From the NCBI GenBank assembly GCA_963720645.1, contig CAVRFX010000024.1, positions 124,001 to 188,000 of the forward strand: a stretch of DNA of 64,000 bases, given 5' to 3'. Below the pieces are notes generated by a model. It saw only the letters and a list, made by a program, of their open reading frames with translations. It ran no database searches and had not been told where the DNA came from. The stretch's first letter is position 1, and each line of letters starts with the position of its first letter. This document shows positions 43,790-52,338 of the stretch, in pieces. The stretch is from RYN-230 sp963720645 (GTDB taxonomy: Bacteria; Actinomycetota; Actinomycetes; Streptosporangiales; Streptosporangiaceae). The position numbers and the translations under genes are program-made.

Positions 43790-45726
43790 GTGCCCGTGGA
43801 GCGGCCCGCCACCCTCTCACGGGCCTTACTTCTGGCCCTGAGGGTTTGCCTATACGCGTGCGGAGGACTTGCCGCAGCGCTCGCTTTTGCTGTGCTCCTG
43901 GCCGGCCGGGCCGCGGCGGCCCAGAACCCGGTCTCCGTCGCCCGCGGGCTCCTCGTCGCCTACCACCAGCGGCCTCACCGCGGGTCTTCCTGTCGGCCCG
44001 GCCGTTTCCGCGGTCAGTTCCGTAACCGGATCCGCGATCAGTTCCGCAGCTGGTGCCGGGCCAGGCGCCATCCCCGGGCCAGGCGGCACCTCGCCGCAGA
44101 CCCCCAGCCAGCCCGGCTCCGCGGGCCAGCCCGCTCCGTCCAGCCAGATATCCGGCGCCAGCACTGCCTCCTCTCAGGCCGCTCCTGCGGCTCAGGCCGC
44201 TCCTGCGGCGAACGTGCCCGCGGCCACCGTCGCCGCCGCGAGCGTTGCCGCAGCATCGCCGGCCGGGTCCAGCAGCGGCACGAATGAGACCCCAGTCCCG
44301 GCAGCCACCAGCGCTGCTGTGACCGCCGGCCAGGAAGCCACCCAGCACATCATGCCGGGCCAGGGCGGCGGCCAGAGCACCGGGGCAGCGGCGAGCGATC
44401 CACCCAGCAGCAGCGCCCCGGACGCCAGCAGTGCCGCGCCGAGTACCCCGTCCAGCAGCAACGGTCCGGACGCCAGCACCCGCAACAGCGGCCCGAGCCA
44501 GCTCACGGCCGCCAGCGCCGGTGCCGTGGCCGCGGTCAGCAACACAATCGGGAGCGCCACCGGGAGCCGGGGCAGCGAGAGCGCGGCCGCACCAGCCCAG
44601 CCAGTCGCGGCACAGGCCGGCCCGCCGAACGCGTCCGGGCCCTCCAGCATCGCCGCTGTCGTCCCGGCGGCTGCCAGCGCCGTCAGCCACGTGGCCAGCG
44701 AGACCTCGGCCACCGCGCCTCCTGCCAGTGGCAGCCCGGCCGGGCTGGGCAGTGGGTCCAGCCTGCTCCGCCAGGTGGTCAGCATCGCTGCTCCCACGGT
44801 CCCGGCCACCAGCGCGGGCACCCAGGACACCAGCAGCCCCGTGGCGGCGCTGTCCGGGCTTACCGGCATCCTCACCGGAGGCACCCCGCTGAAGGGCGGC
44901 CCCGTCACCAGCGCGACGAGCATCAGTGGCGTTAACGGGACGGCCGGCGGTCTCACCGGGGCCCTGGCCGGCGCAGCCGGGAGCATCCGGCCGACGGTCA
45001 CGGGCACCCTCGGCGAAGCGGGTGCGGCCACCCTCCCAGCTGTGACCCGCACCCTGGCCGGAACGACCAGGACTGTCCTCCCCGCCGTGACCGGAACCGT
45101 CACGGGCGTCAGCCGGTCCGTCCTGCCCGCGGTCGCTGGCACCCTCAGCGGTACGACCGGCGCTGTCCTCCCGGGCGTGACCGGCACCCTGACCGGCGTC
45201 ACCGGGACCGTGCTCCCGGGCGTGACCGGCACCCTGACCGGCGTCACCGGAACCCTCACGCCGCCCCTCTCTACCCTCGGGGGGCTGCTGCCCCCGGCGC
45301 CGGCGGGCGGCGGCGCAAGCCTGCCCCCCGCCGCCGGGACACCGGGTCCGTCTGGCCCTGGCGTTGCGGGAACGAGCCCCTCGCTTCACGCCGCGGGCGC
45401 AGGCGCGGCCGCTACGGCGGCACTGGGCGCCGGCCTGCGTTCCCTCTCGGCGCCGACCGCGAACGTTGGCGGCCACGGTGCGCCGCGCAGCGGCCCCGGC
45501 ACTTCCCCGGGTGCCCGCTGGGTCGGGCGGCGGCGCCAACGGCGGGAGCCCGGGCGGCGGGAGCCCGGGCGGCGGCAGCGCCGGCGGGAGTAGCGGGCGC
45601 GGGCTGTACGGCGGCGCCGCGGCCGCGCTGATCGCCCTTCTCACCCTGGTCTTGCTGCGGCTGGCCCGTGCTGCCGCGGCGAGGCCGATCTGGCGTTCCT
45701 ATCTGCCGGAGGTCCCACCCGCCTAA
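43790..45726 (+). CDS. Low-complexity, repeat-containing surface protein (two frameshifts)
   Basis: An N-terminal signal/anchor (VPVERPATLSRALLLALRV, then GGLAAALAFAVLLAGRAAAA) starts at GTG 43790 with aggggt before it. A frame change near 43960 leads into some 500 residues made almost only of Ala, Ser, Thr, Pro, Gly and Val. This region includes five 15-residue repeats such as TVLPGVTGTLTGVTG. After a second shift near 45515 it ends with a Gly/Ser linker (GGSPGGGSPGGGSAGG), one membrane helix (AAALIALLTLVLLRLARAAA) and a short tail. This is a secreted, membrane-tethered extended protein, likely O-glycosylated given the Ser/Thr content and a PMT nearby (inference). No named family recognised. 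The LysM gene follows within 90 bases. Confidence 0.66.
45027..45251 (+). repeat. 45-bp coding tandem repeat, 5 units
   Basis: Five successive 15-codon units in the surface-protein gene, consensus x-V-L-P-x-V-T-G-T-L-T-G-V-T-G. The last two units are nearly identical at DNA level, pointing to recent duplication. Confidence 0.85.
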
Positions 45727-45814
45727 TTCCTTTCCTTCCCGATCGGTTCATCCCTTCGGCGCCCAGGCCAGCATCGGCCGGCGCTGATCCCCTCGGAAGG
45801 AAAGTGATAGCACC

Positions 45815-46882
45815 ATGCGTACGTGGATGAAATCCGCGTGCGTGGTGCTCGCCTGGAGCATCCTGCCTGCCGTCCTGGTGACGGCCGGCGTGACGGGATC
45901 CGTCCGTCCCGCCCACGCGAACACCCGCACCGCGAGCAGTACCGAAGTCACCCTGACCAGCACAATCAGTCTCACCGCACCGTCCCTCACGGCGGCGAGA
46001 TCCCTCACGGCGGCGAGCCTGGCCACGAAGTACGTGGTCCAGCCCGGCGACACCTTGTCCGGGATCGCGGCCCGGCTGGGCGTGCCCGGCGGCTGGCCGT
46101 CGCTGTACGCCGCCAACCAGCACGCCATCGGCCGCGATCCGAACGGGCTCCGCCCGGGCAGCGTGCTCGTCCTGCCGGGCCACAGGGCGCTCGCGCACTA
46201 CACGGTCGGGGCGGGTGACACCTTGTCGCGCATCGCGGCCGCGCTGCGCTTGCGCGGCGGGTGGCGGGCCCTGTACGCGGCCAACCTGCCAGCTATCGGC
46301 CCCGATCCCAACGCGATCCGCCCTGGCATCGTGCTCGCCATACCAGGTCCGGCGTCATCCAGGGCGCGCGCGTCCCACGCACGGCCCACGGCACCCGCAC
46401 CGGGACCGCCCCCACCACCGCCACCTCCGGGGAGCCTCCCGCATCATGCCCTGCCGGGAGCCGATCATCCCCAGCCGGTTACCCATGCGTCTCCCACCTC
46501 CGCAGGCATGCCGCAGTGGCTGAAGCTCATGCTCCTGGCGGTAGGCCTGCTCATCCTGGTGGCCGTGCTCACCGAGCCGGTGCTGGCCAGCCGACGCCGG
46601 CGGCAGCACGCCGCGTCCCAGGCTCCCCAGCCTGGCCTGGCCGGATCGGGCCGGGAACTCACCCGCACGCCGCCCGCCGAGCAGAAGGCCTGCATCGTCC
46701 TCGCCGACCATGATCGGCTCGTGGTGACGTGCAGCAAGAAGGACGACACGGTGTACGTGCTGCGGCCGCCCGGTGAGAATCCGAGATCAATCTTGCGGGT
46801 AGCCCGCCTGGTGCTGCCGGAGGGCCAGTACGGCGAATTGGCCAAGCAACTCGGGATGCCCGCCATCGGGCCGGTGGAGTAG
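45815..46882 (+). CDS. Membrane-anchored protein with two LysM domains
   Basis: The 355-residue protein has a signal peptide (VVLAWSILPAVLVTAGVTGS), then two LysM domains: KYVVQPGDTLSGIAARLGVP near residues 70-115 and HYTVGAGDTLSRIAAALRLR near 128-173. Each contains the W-x-x-L-Y-A-A-N motif of peptidoglycan/chitin binders. A Pro/His-rich linker (PGPPPPPPPPG) precedes a membrane helix (LKLMLLAVGLLILVAVL, about residues 235-251) and a cytoplasmic domain of about 100 residues (QKACIVLADHDRLVVTCSKK, YVLRPPGENPRSIL). It probably links peptidoglycan with the membrane. It follows the low-complexity surface protein and may be co-transcribed with it. Confidence 0.82.
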   Translation: MRTWMKSACVVLAWSILPAVLVTAGVTGSVRPAHANTRTASSTEVTLTSTISLTAPSLTAARSLTAASLATKYVVQPGDTLSGIAARLGVPGGWPSLYAANQHAIGRDPNGLRPGSVLVLPGHRALAHYTVGAGDTLSRIAAALRLRGGWRALYAANLPAIGPDPNAIRPGIVLAIPGPASSRARASHARPTAPAPGPPPPPPPPGSLPHHALPGADHPQPVTHASPTSAGMPQWLKLMLLAVGLLILVAVLTEPVLASRRRRQHAASQAPQPGLAGSGRELTRTPPAEQKACIVLADHDRLVVTCSKKDDTVYVLRPPGENPRSILRVARLVLPEGQYGELAKQLGMPAIGPVE

Positions 46883-46984
46883 GGATGCCCGCGGGCCGGG
46901 CCGGGGCGGCCGCCCCGGCCCGGCCCCCGCCGGTCCGTGGCCGGGACGACGGGCCCAGCCTGCGCCCGGGGGCGCATGACGGGC

Positions 46985-47014
46985 ACCGCCCACCCCGCAG
47001 CCGGGGTGGGCGGT
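46985..47014. terminator. Bidirectional hairpin terminator
   Basis: A perfect 13-bp stem, accgcccaccccg and its complement, with loop cagc, lies between the convergent LysM and XRE-type genes. No T-tract follows in either direction. Confidence 0.65.
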
Positions 47015-47079
47015 CCCGCCTTGACCCTGACCGTGAGAACGTCACCGGGACCATGGAACCGGCGGCCCGGCTGACGCGG

Positions 47080-47550
47080 CTAACTGTCCGCCGACTCCGG
47101 CGACGCCTTCTTGCGGAGCGATTCGACGAGCGCGGCCACATGCCGGCGATCTTCGGGGGTCAGCTCGTCGATGCTGGCGATCAGCAACTCCCGTTCGCGG
47201 TCGCCTGGATGCTGCGGCCCGGCGCGGACCTCGTCGTAGTAGTGAAGTCCGGTGGACTCGGCGGCGGCGGCGCGGACAGCGGAGACTGGCACGTCGAGGC
47301 CTTTGGCGAGCCCATCGAGCGTGGCCGGGCGAGGGGGGCGGGCGAGGTTCCGGGTCATCGCCAGGGTGTACACCGTCGAACGGGGCAGCCCCCCGCGCCG
47401 CGCCACCTCGCCGTAGGACCAGCCCCGCTCACGCAGCCGCTGCTGGATCAGATGCTGGAGTGGGTTGAGTTCGTGCTCCGGCGCCGGGACGGGAGGTCGC
47501 GGCCGGTCTCCCGAGGGCTCCCGCTCGTCCCCCGGCGCATGCACCGTCAT
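47080..47550 (-). CDS. XRE-like helix-turn-helix regulator next to the peptide locus
   Basis: The 156-residue protein has a helix-turn-helix at about residues 30-88: LNPLQHLIQQRLRERGWSYG, EVARRGGLPRSTVYTLAMTR, TLDGLAKGLDVPVSAVRAAA. A C-terminal helical part (ELLIASIDELTPEDRRHVAA) ends in a basic/acidic tail. The layout is that of actinobacterial XRE-type regulators. It is divergent from the 73-residue peptide gene, and the shared gap holds a promoter and a clear palindrome. It is therefore the likely controller of the peptide-protease pair and of itself. Confidence 0.8.
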   Translation of the reverse strand: MTVHAPGDEREPSGDRPRPPVPAPEHELNPLQHLIQQRLRERGWSYGEVARRGGLPRSTVYTLAMTRNLARPPRPATLDGLAKGLDVPVSAVRAAAAESTGLHYYDEVRAGPQHPGDRERELLIASIDELTPEDRRHVAALVESLRKKASPESADS

Positions 47551-47602
47551 AGCCAGCCTTGCCGTTCCGTCGAGGGGTGCCTGACCGTCGCCAGGCGCGC
47601 TC

Positions 47603-47631
47603 TTGCGTTACCCGAGAGTAATCAATACTGT
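47603..47631 (+). promoter_or_regulatory. Putative sigma-A type promoter of the peptide gene
   Basis: TTGCGT at 47603-47608 and TACTGT at 47626-47631 are separated by exactly 17 bases. The peptide ATG lies about 155 bases further on, implying a long 5' leader. This assignment is by pattern only. Confidence 0.5.
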
Positions 47632-47651
47632 ACGGTGATAGCCGAACAGTT

Positions 47652-47671
47652 TGTACGCCCAAGAGCGTACA
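47652..47671. promoter_or_regulatory. Palindromic operator candidate
   Basis: TGTACGC and GCGTACA are exact inverted 7-base arms around CCAAGA. The site begins 20 bases after the putative -10 box, where a bound repressor would block transcription of the peptide gene. The divergent XRE-type regulator is the natural candidate to bind it. Confidence 0.6.
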
Positions 47672-47785
47672 CCCGGTTCGGGTCCGGCACCACGGGGCGC
47701 CGGGTGGTCCCCGAGACCCGTCCGCCCGCAACCGCGGGCCGACCGATCTGCCTAGCTGAGGCAGGTCACTGCCAAAGGAGGCACC

Positions 47786-48007
47786 ATGTCCAATGTACCG
47801 GCCGTGACCATGGACGACCTGGAGCTCGAGCGCGCCGAGCTGCTCCCGAGCCGGGAGACCCTCTGGGTGTGCCACCCGAGCCGGGGTGGCAGCAGCTTCA
47901 CCCAGGTGGGCTACGGCAACACTGCTCAGTCGGGCCTGCTGAACGTCGCCGTGGCGAACGGCAGCCTCAACAACATCCTGAGCCTGGGCTCGGGCAACAT
48001 CCTCTAG
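47786..48007 (+). CDS. 73-residue candidate RiPP/exported peptide precursor with curlin-like motif
   Basis: ATG 47786 follows an ideal aaaggagg RBS four bases upstream, a sign of strong expression. Residues 1-26 form an acidic leader (DDLELERAELLPSRETL) without a hydrophobic signal peptide. Residues 27-37 hold the single Cys (WVC, Cys29) and SRGGSS. Residues 38-73 are rich in Gly, Asn, Gln, Ser and Leu: FTQVGYGNTAQSG, LLNVAVANGSLNN, ILSLGSGNIL. Gln40 to Ala47 fits Q-x-G-x-G-N-x-A, the core of curlin (CsgA) repeats. A leader plus biased core, next to a PqqD-domain metalloprotease, is the pattern of ribosomal peptides modified or cleaved by a partner enzyme. I do not recognise a described class. 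Confidence 0.72.
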   Translation: MSNVPAVTMDDLELERAELLPSRETLWVCHPSRGGSSFTQVGYGNTAQSGLLNVAVANGSLNNILSLGSGNIL

Positions 48008-48070
48008 CACGCGCGGTTCGCACCGCGTACCAGCCTGCTGCGCATCGCGGGGTTGCGTGGCGGGGGAGAG

Positions 48071-48098
48071 GGGCCGCCCGGCCATCCCCGGGCGGCCC
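48071..48098 (+). terminator. Hairpin between peptide and protease genes (possible attenuator)
   Basis: GGGCCGCCCGG and CCGGGCGGCCC pair perfectly over 11 bp around loop CCATCC. It lies 64 bases after the peptide stop and about 90 bases before the protease start, on the same transcript. Partial termination here would give much peptide and little protease. Confidence 0.65.
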
Positions 48099-48186
48099 TT
48101 CCCATTCGCCTCCCGGGTGCGCGGAGGCTACGCGCTCCCGTCACTCCTGACCTTTCCCTGGTGCGCACCGCGGGAGGAGCAGACCC

Positions 48187-49605
48187 ATGACCGTGGCCGC
48201 AGGACACATGACCACCGAGCCCGCGCCATCCACCCCGCCCCCGGACGGTGTGCCGGAGACAGCAGAGGCGCCCCGGCTGGCCGGGGGGGTCGAGCTGCTC
48301 GGCGAGTACCAGGACTCGGGCTACAGCCGGCCGCCGTCGCTCGTCCGGCGGCCGGATGGCCAGATCATCCAGATGTCCCCGCTGCTGTACCAGGTGACCT
48401 GCTGGATCGATGGCTCACGGGACCCGTTCGCGATCGCATCCCTCGTCAGCAGCGAACTCGGTCGGTCCCTGAACGCCGACCAGGTCCGCTATCTCATCAC
48501 CGCCAAGCTGATCCCGCTCGGTATCGTGGCCGGCGCGGACGCCCCGGCGGCCGCGCCGAAGGCCAGCCCGCTTCTCGCGCTCCGGGCGCGGGGCACGCTG
48601 CTGCCCGAACGCGCGGCGAACGCCGCCGGCACCGTTCTCCGGCCGTTGTTCCGGCTACCGCTCATCGTGGCGGTGGCAGCCTGCGTCCTGGCCGTGGACT
48701 ACTGGCTGTTCGCCGTGCACGGGCTCGGCGCAGGGGTTGCCCAGGTGCTGAGGAACCCGGTGGATCTGCTCGTCGTCCTCGGCCTGTCGGTGGCCTCCGC
48801 GGCGTTCCACGAGTGCGGCCACGCGACCGGCTGCCGCTACGGTGGTGCCCGGTCCGGGCTGATCGGCGTGGGCATCTACCTGATCTGGCCCTCATTCTTC
48901 ACCAACGTCACCGACTCCTACCGGCTCAGCCGCGCAGGCCGGCTGCGCACCGATCTCGGCGGGCTGTACTTCAACCTGATCTTCATGCTGGCCCTGGCCG
49001 GCATCTACGCGGCCACATCGGCCGAGGTCCTGCTGCTCGTCATCGCCCTCACGCACCTGGAGATGCTGGAGCAGCTACTGCCCTTTGTCCGCTTCGACGG
49101 CTACTTCATCCTCAGCGACCTGGCCGGCGTCCCGGATCTCTTCGCCCGCGTCGTCCCCATCCTGCGCAGCACCGTGTCCCGGGGCCGCCGGGATCCGCGC
49201 GTGACCGGCCTGCGCCGTCACGCCCGGATCCTGGTGACCGGCTGGGTCCTGTGCGCCATCCCGCTCCTTGCCGCCGGCCTGGGTTACCTCATGCTGCATC
49301 TGCCCGAGATCAACCGGGCGCTGGTGCGCTCTGGCGGCCGGGAGGCGCACCTGATGGCCGCCGCGATCGGGACCCACCGCTACGCACTGGCCGCGGTCGA
49401 CGCGGTCGGCTTCGCGTTGCTGGCCCTGTCCCTGGCCGCCTCGCTGTACATCACGGCCGGGCTGGTGCGCCGGCTGGCAGCCGTGGGCCTGCGCTGGTCG
49501 GCCGGCCGTCCCGGCCGCCGCGTCGTGGTCGCCGCGGCCGGGCTGGCCTGCCTGGCCGGGCTGGCCAGCTTCTGGGCCCTGCAGGGCCAGTTCCGCGGCT
49601 GGTAG
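48187..49605 (+). CDS. PqqD-domain membrane M50 metalloprotease
   Basis: The 472-residue protein has a Pro/Ala-rich start and then a PqqD-like winged-helix domain at about residues 45-115 (SRPPSLVRRPDGQIIQMSPL, DPFAIASLVSSELGRSLNAD). PqqD-like domains in RiPP systems bind leader peptides. A polytopic membrane zinc-protease domain follows: catalytic HECGH at 208-212, FNLIFMLALAGIYAAT, and FVRFDGYFILSDLAGVPDL with Asp304 as third zinc ligand. This is the putative-peptide-zinc-metalloprotease (YydH-like) branch of site-2 proteases. ATG 48187 has an aggagc RBS. It follows the 73-residue peptide on the same strand, so that peptide is the presumed substrate. No separate exporter gene lies next to it. 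Confidence 0.85.
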   Translation: MTVAAGHMTTEPAPSTPPPDGVPETAEAPRLAGGVELLGEYQDSGYSRPPSLVRRPDGQIIQMSPLLYQVTCWIDGSRDPFAIASLVSSELGRSLNADQVRYLITAKLIPLGIVAGADAPAAAPKASPLLALRARGTLLPERAANAAGTVLRPLFRLPLIVAVAACVLAVDYWLFAVHGLGAGVAQVLRNPVDLLVVLGLSVASAAFHECGHATGCRYGGARSGLIGVGIYLIWPSFFTNVTDSYRLSRAGRLRTDLGGLYFNLIFMLALAGIYAATSAEVLLLVIALTHLEMLEQLLPFVRFDGYFILSDLAGVPDLFARVVPILRSTVSRGRRDPRVTGLRRHARILVTGWVLCAIPLLAAGLGYLMLHLPEINRALVRSGGREAHLMAAAIGTHRYALAAVDAVGFALLALSLAASLYITAGLVRRLAAVGLRWSAGRPGRRVVVAAAGLACLAGLASFWALQGQFRGW

Positions 49606-49644
49606 GCCCGGGGGGCGCCGGCAGGACGGCACCGGCCCGGGTGG

Positions 49645-50430
49645 CTACTTGGGCTGGAAGCGGATCCCGCCGTCGAAGCGGATGACCTCGGCGTTCATGT
49701 AGTCGTTCTCAATCAGTGCCTGGACCAGGTGGGCGAACTCGGCGGCGGTGCCCATGCGCTTGGGGAACACCACCGGGGCGGCCAGCTTGGCCTTGAACGC
49801 CTCGCTGTCCGGGCTGAACCCGTAGATCGGGGTGTCGATGATGCCGGGGCAGATCGTGTTCACCCGCACGCCGATCGCGGCGAGGTCGCGGGCCGCCGGG
49901 ACTGTCATGCCGATGATGCCGCCCTTGGACGCCGAGTAGGCGATCTGGCCGGTCTGGCCCTCCAGGCCCGCCACCGACGCGGTGTTGATGACCACGCCGC
50001 GGAGATTGTCGGCATCGGCCGGCTCGGTCTGGGCGATGGCCGCGGCCCCGATCCGCATCAGGTTGAAGGTGCCGATCAGGTTGATGTCGATGACCTTGCG
50101 GTACGACGCGAGATCGTGCGGGGTGCCGTCGCGGCCCACGGTCCGGGCGGCCCAGCCGATGCCGGCGCAGCTCACCACGGTCCGCAGCGGGACCCCGGTG
50201 CCCACGGCGGTCTCGACGGCCGCGGTCACCGAGTCCTCGTCGGCGACGTCGGTCTTCACGAACAGGCCGGCGGTCTCGGCGGCGACGACCTTGCCCAGCT
50301 CCTCATTGAGGTCGGCCACGACAGCGGTGGCCCCCGCGGCGGCGAGGCGGCGGGCCACCGCCGCGCCCAGCCCACTGGCCCCGCCGGAGATGATCGCTGC
50401 GGTTCCGTTCAGTTTCATGGCCGGGAGCAT
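49645..50430 (-). CDS. Short-chain dehydrogenase/reductase, 3-hydroxyacyl-CoA dehydrogenase-like
   Basis: The 261-residue classical SDR has a cofactor motif ISGGASGLGAAVARRLA, VVADLNEELGKVVAA, the catalytic YSASKGGIIGMTVPAARDLA (Tyr/Lys), VNTICPGIIDTPIYG, and the C-terminal NDYMNAEVIRFDGGIRFQPK. Sequence character resembles the HSD10/3-hydroxyacyl-CoA dehydrogenase group, so a role in acyl-CoA oxidation is likely but not proven. ATG 50430 with a purine-rich gaagggg upstream, or ATG 50418, can be the start. It is divergent from the MFS transporter. Confidence 0.88.
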   Translation of the reverse strand: MLPAMKLNGTAAIISGGASGLGAAVARRLAAAGATAVVADLNEELGKVVAAETAGLFVKTDVADEDSVTAAVETAVGTGVPLRTVVSCAGIGWAARTVGRDGTPHDLASYRKVIDINLIGTFNLMRIGAAAIAQTEPADADNLRGVVINTASVAGLEGQTGQIAYSASKGGIIGMTVPAARDLAAIGVRVNTICPGIIDTPIYGFSPDSEAFKAKLAAPVVFPKRMGTAAEFAHLVQALIENDYMNAEVIRFDGGIRFQPK

Positions 50431-50602
50431 ACTTCGCGCCCCTTCCCGCCAACCGAACGGGGTTCGGACTTGCGGCGGTGTCGGCGGGCGCCGGTTTGTC
50501 GGCGGGCCGGTCTACGATCGTGGGGGTAATGGGGAGCCAGGCTATTCCGGCCGATTCGCCTGGACCAGGCGGAAATGCGCGCCGGGCAACAGGGAGCATG
50601 CG

Positions 50603-52240
50603 GTGAGGAAGTTCCACGCGAACCCGTGGGCGGTACTGCTGGTCGTCTCGCTCGGGTTCTTCATGACGCTGCTCGACCTCACCATCGTGAACATCGCGAT
50701 CCCGGACATCATCACCAGGCTGCACGCCTCACTCGACGACGTTCTGTGGGTGATCAACGCCTACGCCCTGGTGCTCGCCGTGCTGGTGATCACCTCGGGC
50801 CGGCTCGGTGACCTGATCGGGCCGCGGATCATGTTCGCCCTGGGCATCACCGTGTTCACAGTGGCGTCGGCCGCCTGCGGCCTGGCCCCTGGCCCGGGCT
50901 GGCTGATCGGGTTCCGCGCGGTCCAGGGGCTGGGTGCGGCCATGCTCATGCCGCAGACGCTGACCATCATCACCAACACCTTTCCCCCCGAGCGGCGCGG
51001 CGCCGCGTTCGGCGTCTGGGGCGCGGTCGCAGGGGTGGCGACCATCGCCGGGCCGACCCTGGGCGGCCTGCTGGTGACCGCGTTCGACTGGCGCTGGATC
51101 TTCTTCGTCAACCTGCCGTTCGGCGTGATCGCGCTGATCCTGACGTTCGTCATCATCCCGGACATGCGGCCCGGGCGGCGGCACCGGATCGACATCCCCG
51201 GCGTGCTGCTGGCCAGCGCCGGGCTGCTGGCTATCTGCTACGGGCTGGTTGAAGGGCAGAAGTACGACTGGGGCACGATCACGTCGTTCATCAGCATCCC
51301 GCTGGTGCTCGGGGTGGGGGTGCTGCTGCTGATCGCGTTCCTGGTGCTGCAGTGGCGGACTCAGGACCGGGAGCCGCTGGTCCCGTTCGCGCTGTTCCGG
51401 GACCGGAACTACGCAGTGGTCAACTGGGTGTCGGGGACGCTGGCGGTAGGCATGATGGGGATCTTCCTGCCGTTCACCATCTACCTGCAGTCGGTGCTGG
51501 GGTTCTCCGCGCTGCGCGCAGGCCTGACCATGGCCCCGGCCTCGCTGCTGTCGATGTTCGTGGCCCCGGTCGCCGGGCGGCTCACCGACAAGATCGGCGG
51601 CAAGTACATCCTGATGCTGGGCCTCATCTTCTTCGCGGGCGGGATGGGCTGGGTCGCTCTGGAGGCCACGACCACCTCGGTGTGGTACGACTTCCTGCCC
51701 GCGCTGATCGTGGCCGGCCTGGGGATGGGCTGCGTGTTCGCGCCCATGGTCACCGTGGCCATGCGGAACATCGACCCGCGGATGGCTGGCGCGGCTTCCG
51801 GCGTGCTCAACACCGTGCGCCAGGTCGGCCTGGTCATCGGCACCGCGGCGGTGGGCGCACTGCTGCAGAACCGGCTGGTCTCCGCCATGAACACCCAGGC
51901 CGCAACGCGATCGGGGACCCTGCCGGCCCAGCTGCGCGGGCCGTTCGTGGCCGGGATCAAGCACGCGGCCCAGAACGGGATCCAGGTCGGGGCCGGCCAG
52001 AACGGCTCCGGGATCAAGCTCCCCGCGGGCCTGCCCGCCCGCCTGATGGCGGAGTTGTTGCGGATCGGGCATGACGTGTTCACCTTCGGTTACGTGAACG
52101 CCATGCGCTCGACGATGCTGCTGCCGGTCATCCTGCTGACGGTGGGCGCGGTCAGCTGCCTCATGCTCAAGGAAGGCCGGTGGACACCGGAGCCGGCGGC
52201 CCCGGATATCGCGGCGGAGCAGACGGCCCCGGCGGCCTGA
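50603..52240 (+). CDS. DHA2-family (EmrB/QacA) MFS drug transporter
   Basis: The 545-residue, Sec-independent polytopic protein has about 14 helices. Motif C-like and DHA2 hallmarks include TLLDLTIVNIAIPDIITRL, INAYALVLAVLVITSGRLGD, LIGFRAVQGLGAAMLMPQTL, and WGAVAGVATIAGPTLGGLLV followed by WRWIFFVNLPFG. A C-terminal loop with GAGQNGSGIKLP lies between the last two helices. The family exports drugs or metabolites by proton antiport. GTG 50603 with agggagc six bases upstream is the start; the frame is open far upstream by chance. Confidence 0.92.
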   Translation: MRKFHANPWAVLLVVSLGFFMTLLDLTIVNIAIPDIITRLHASLDDVLWVINAYALVLAVLVITSGRLGDLIGPRIMFALGITVFTVASAACGLAPGPGWLIGFRAVQGLGAAMLMPQTLTIITNTFPPERRGAAFGVWGAVAGVATIAGPTLGGLLVTAFDWRWIFFVNLPFGVIALILTFVIIPDMRPGRRHRIDIPGVLLASAGLLAICYGLVEGQKYDWGTITSFISIPLVLGVGVLLLIAFLVLQWRTQDREPLVPFALFRDRNYAVVNWVSGTLAVGMMGIFLPFTIYLQSVLGFSALRAGLTMAPASLLSMFVAPVAGRLTDKIGGKYILMLGLIFFAGGMGWVALEATTTSVWYDFLPALIVAGLGMGCVFAPMVTVAMRNIDPRMAGAASGVLNTVRQVGLVIGTAAVGALLQNRLVSAMNTQAATRSGTLPAQLRGPFVAGIKHAAQNGIQVGAGQNGSGIKLPAGLPARLMAELLRIGHDVFTFGYVNAMRSTMLLPVILLTVGAVSCLMLKEGRWTPEPAAPDIAAEQTAPAA

Positions 52241-52297
52241 CCCCGGCGGGACCGGGTCCGGTCCCGCCGGGACCAGCCTGATCGGCCGGCCTCCGGC

Positions 52298-52335
52298 GCC
52301 GGGGAGCGGGCCCGAGCCCGGGCCCGCTCCCCGGC
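52298..52335. terminator. 17-bp hairpin between convergent genes
   Basis: Arms starting gccggggagcgggcccg are exact inverted repeats with loop AGCC. The hairpin lies between the MFS stop and the convergent KamA-type stop, so it can terminate both. Confidence 0.75.
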
Positions 52336-52338
52336 CGG

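Noticed and set aside
43680..45644. 654-codon minus-strand frame opposite the surface protein
   Set aside because: Gly/Arg-rich, no start signal, while the plus strand has a signal peptide, membrane helix and RBS.
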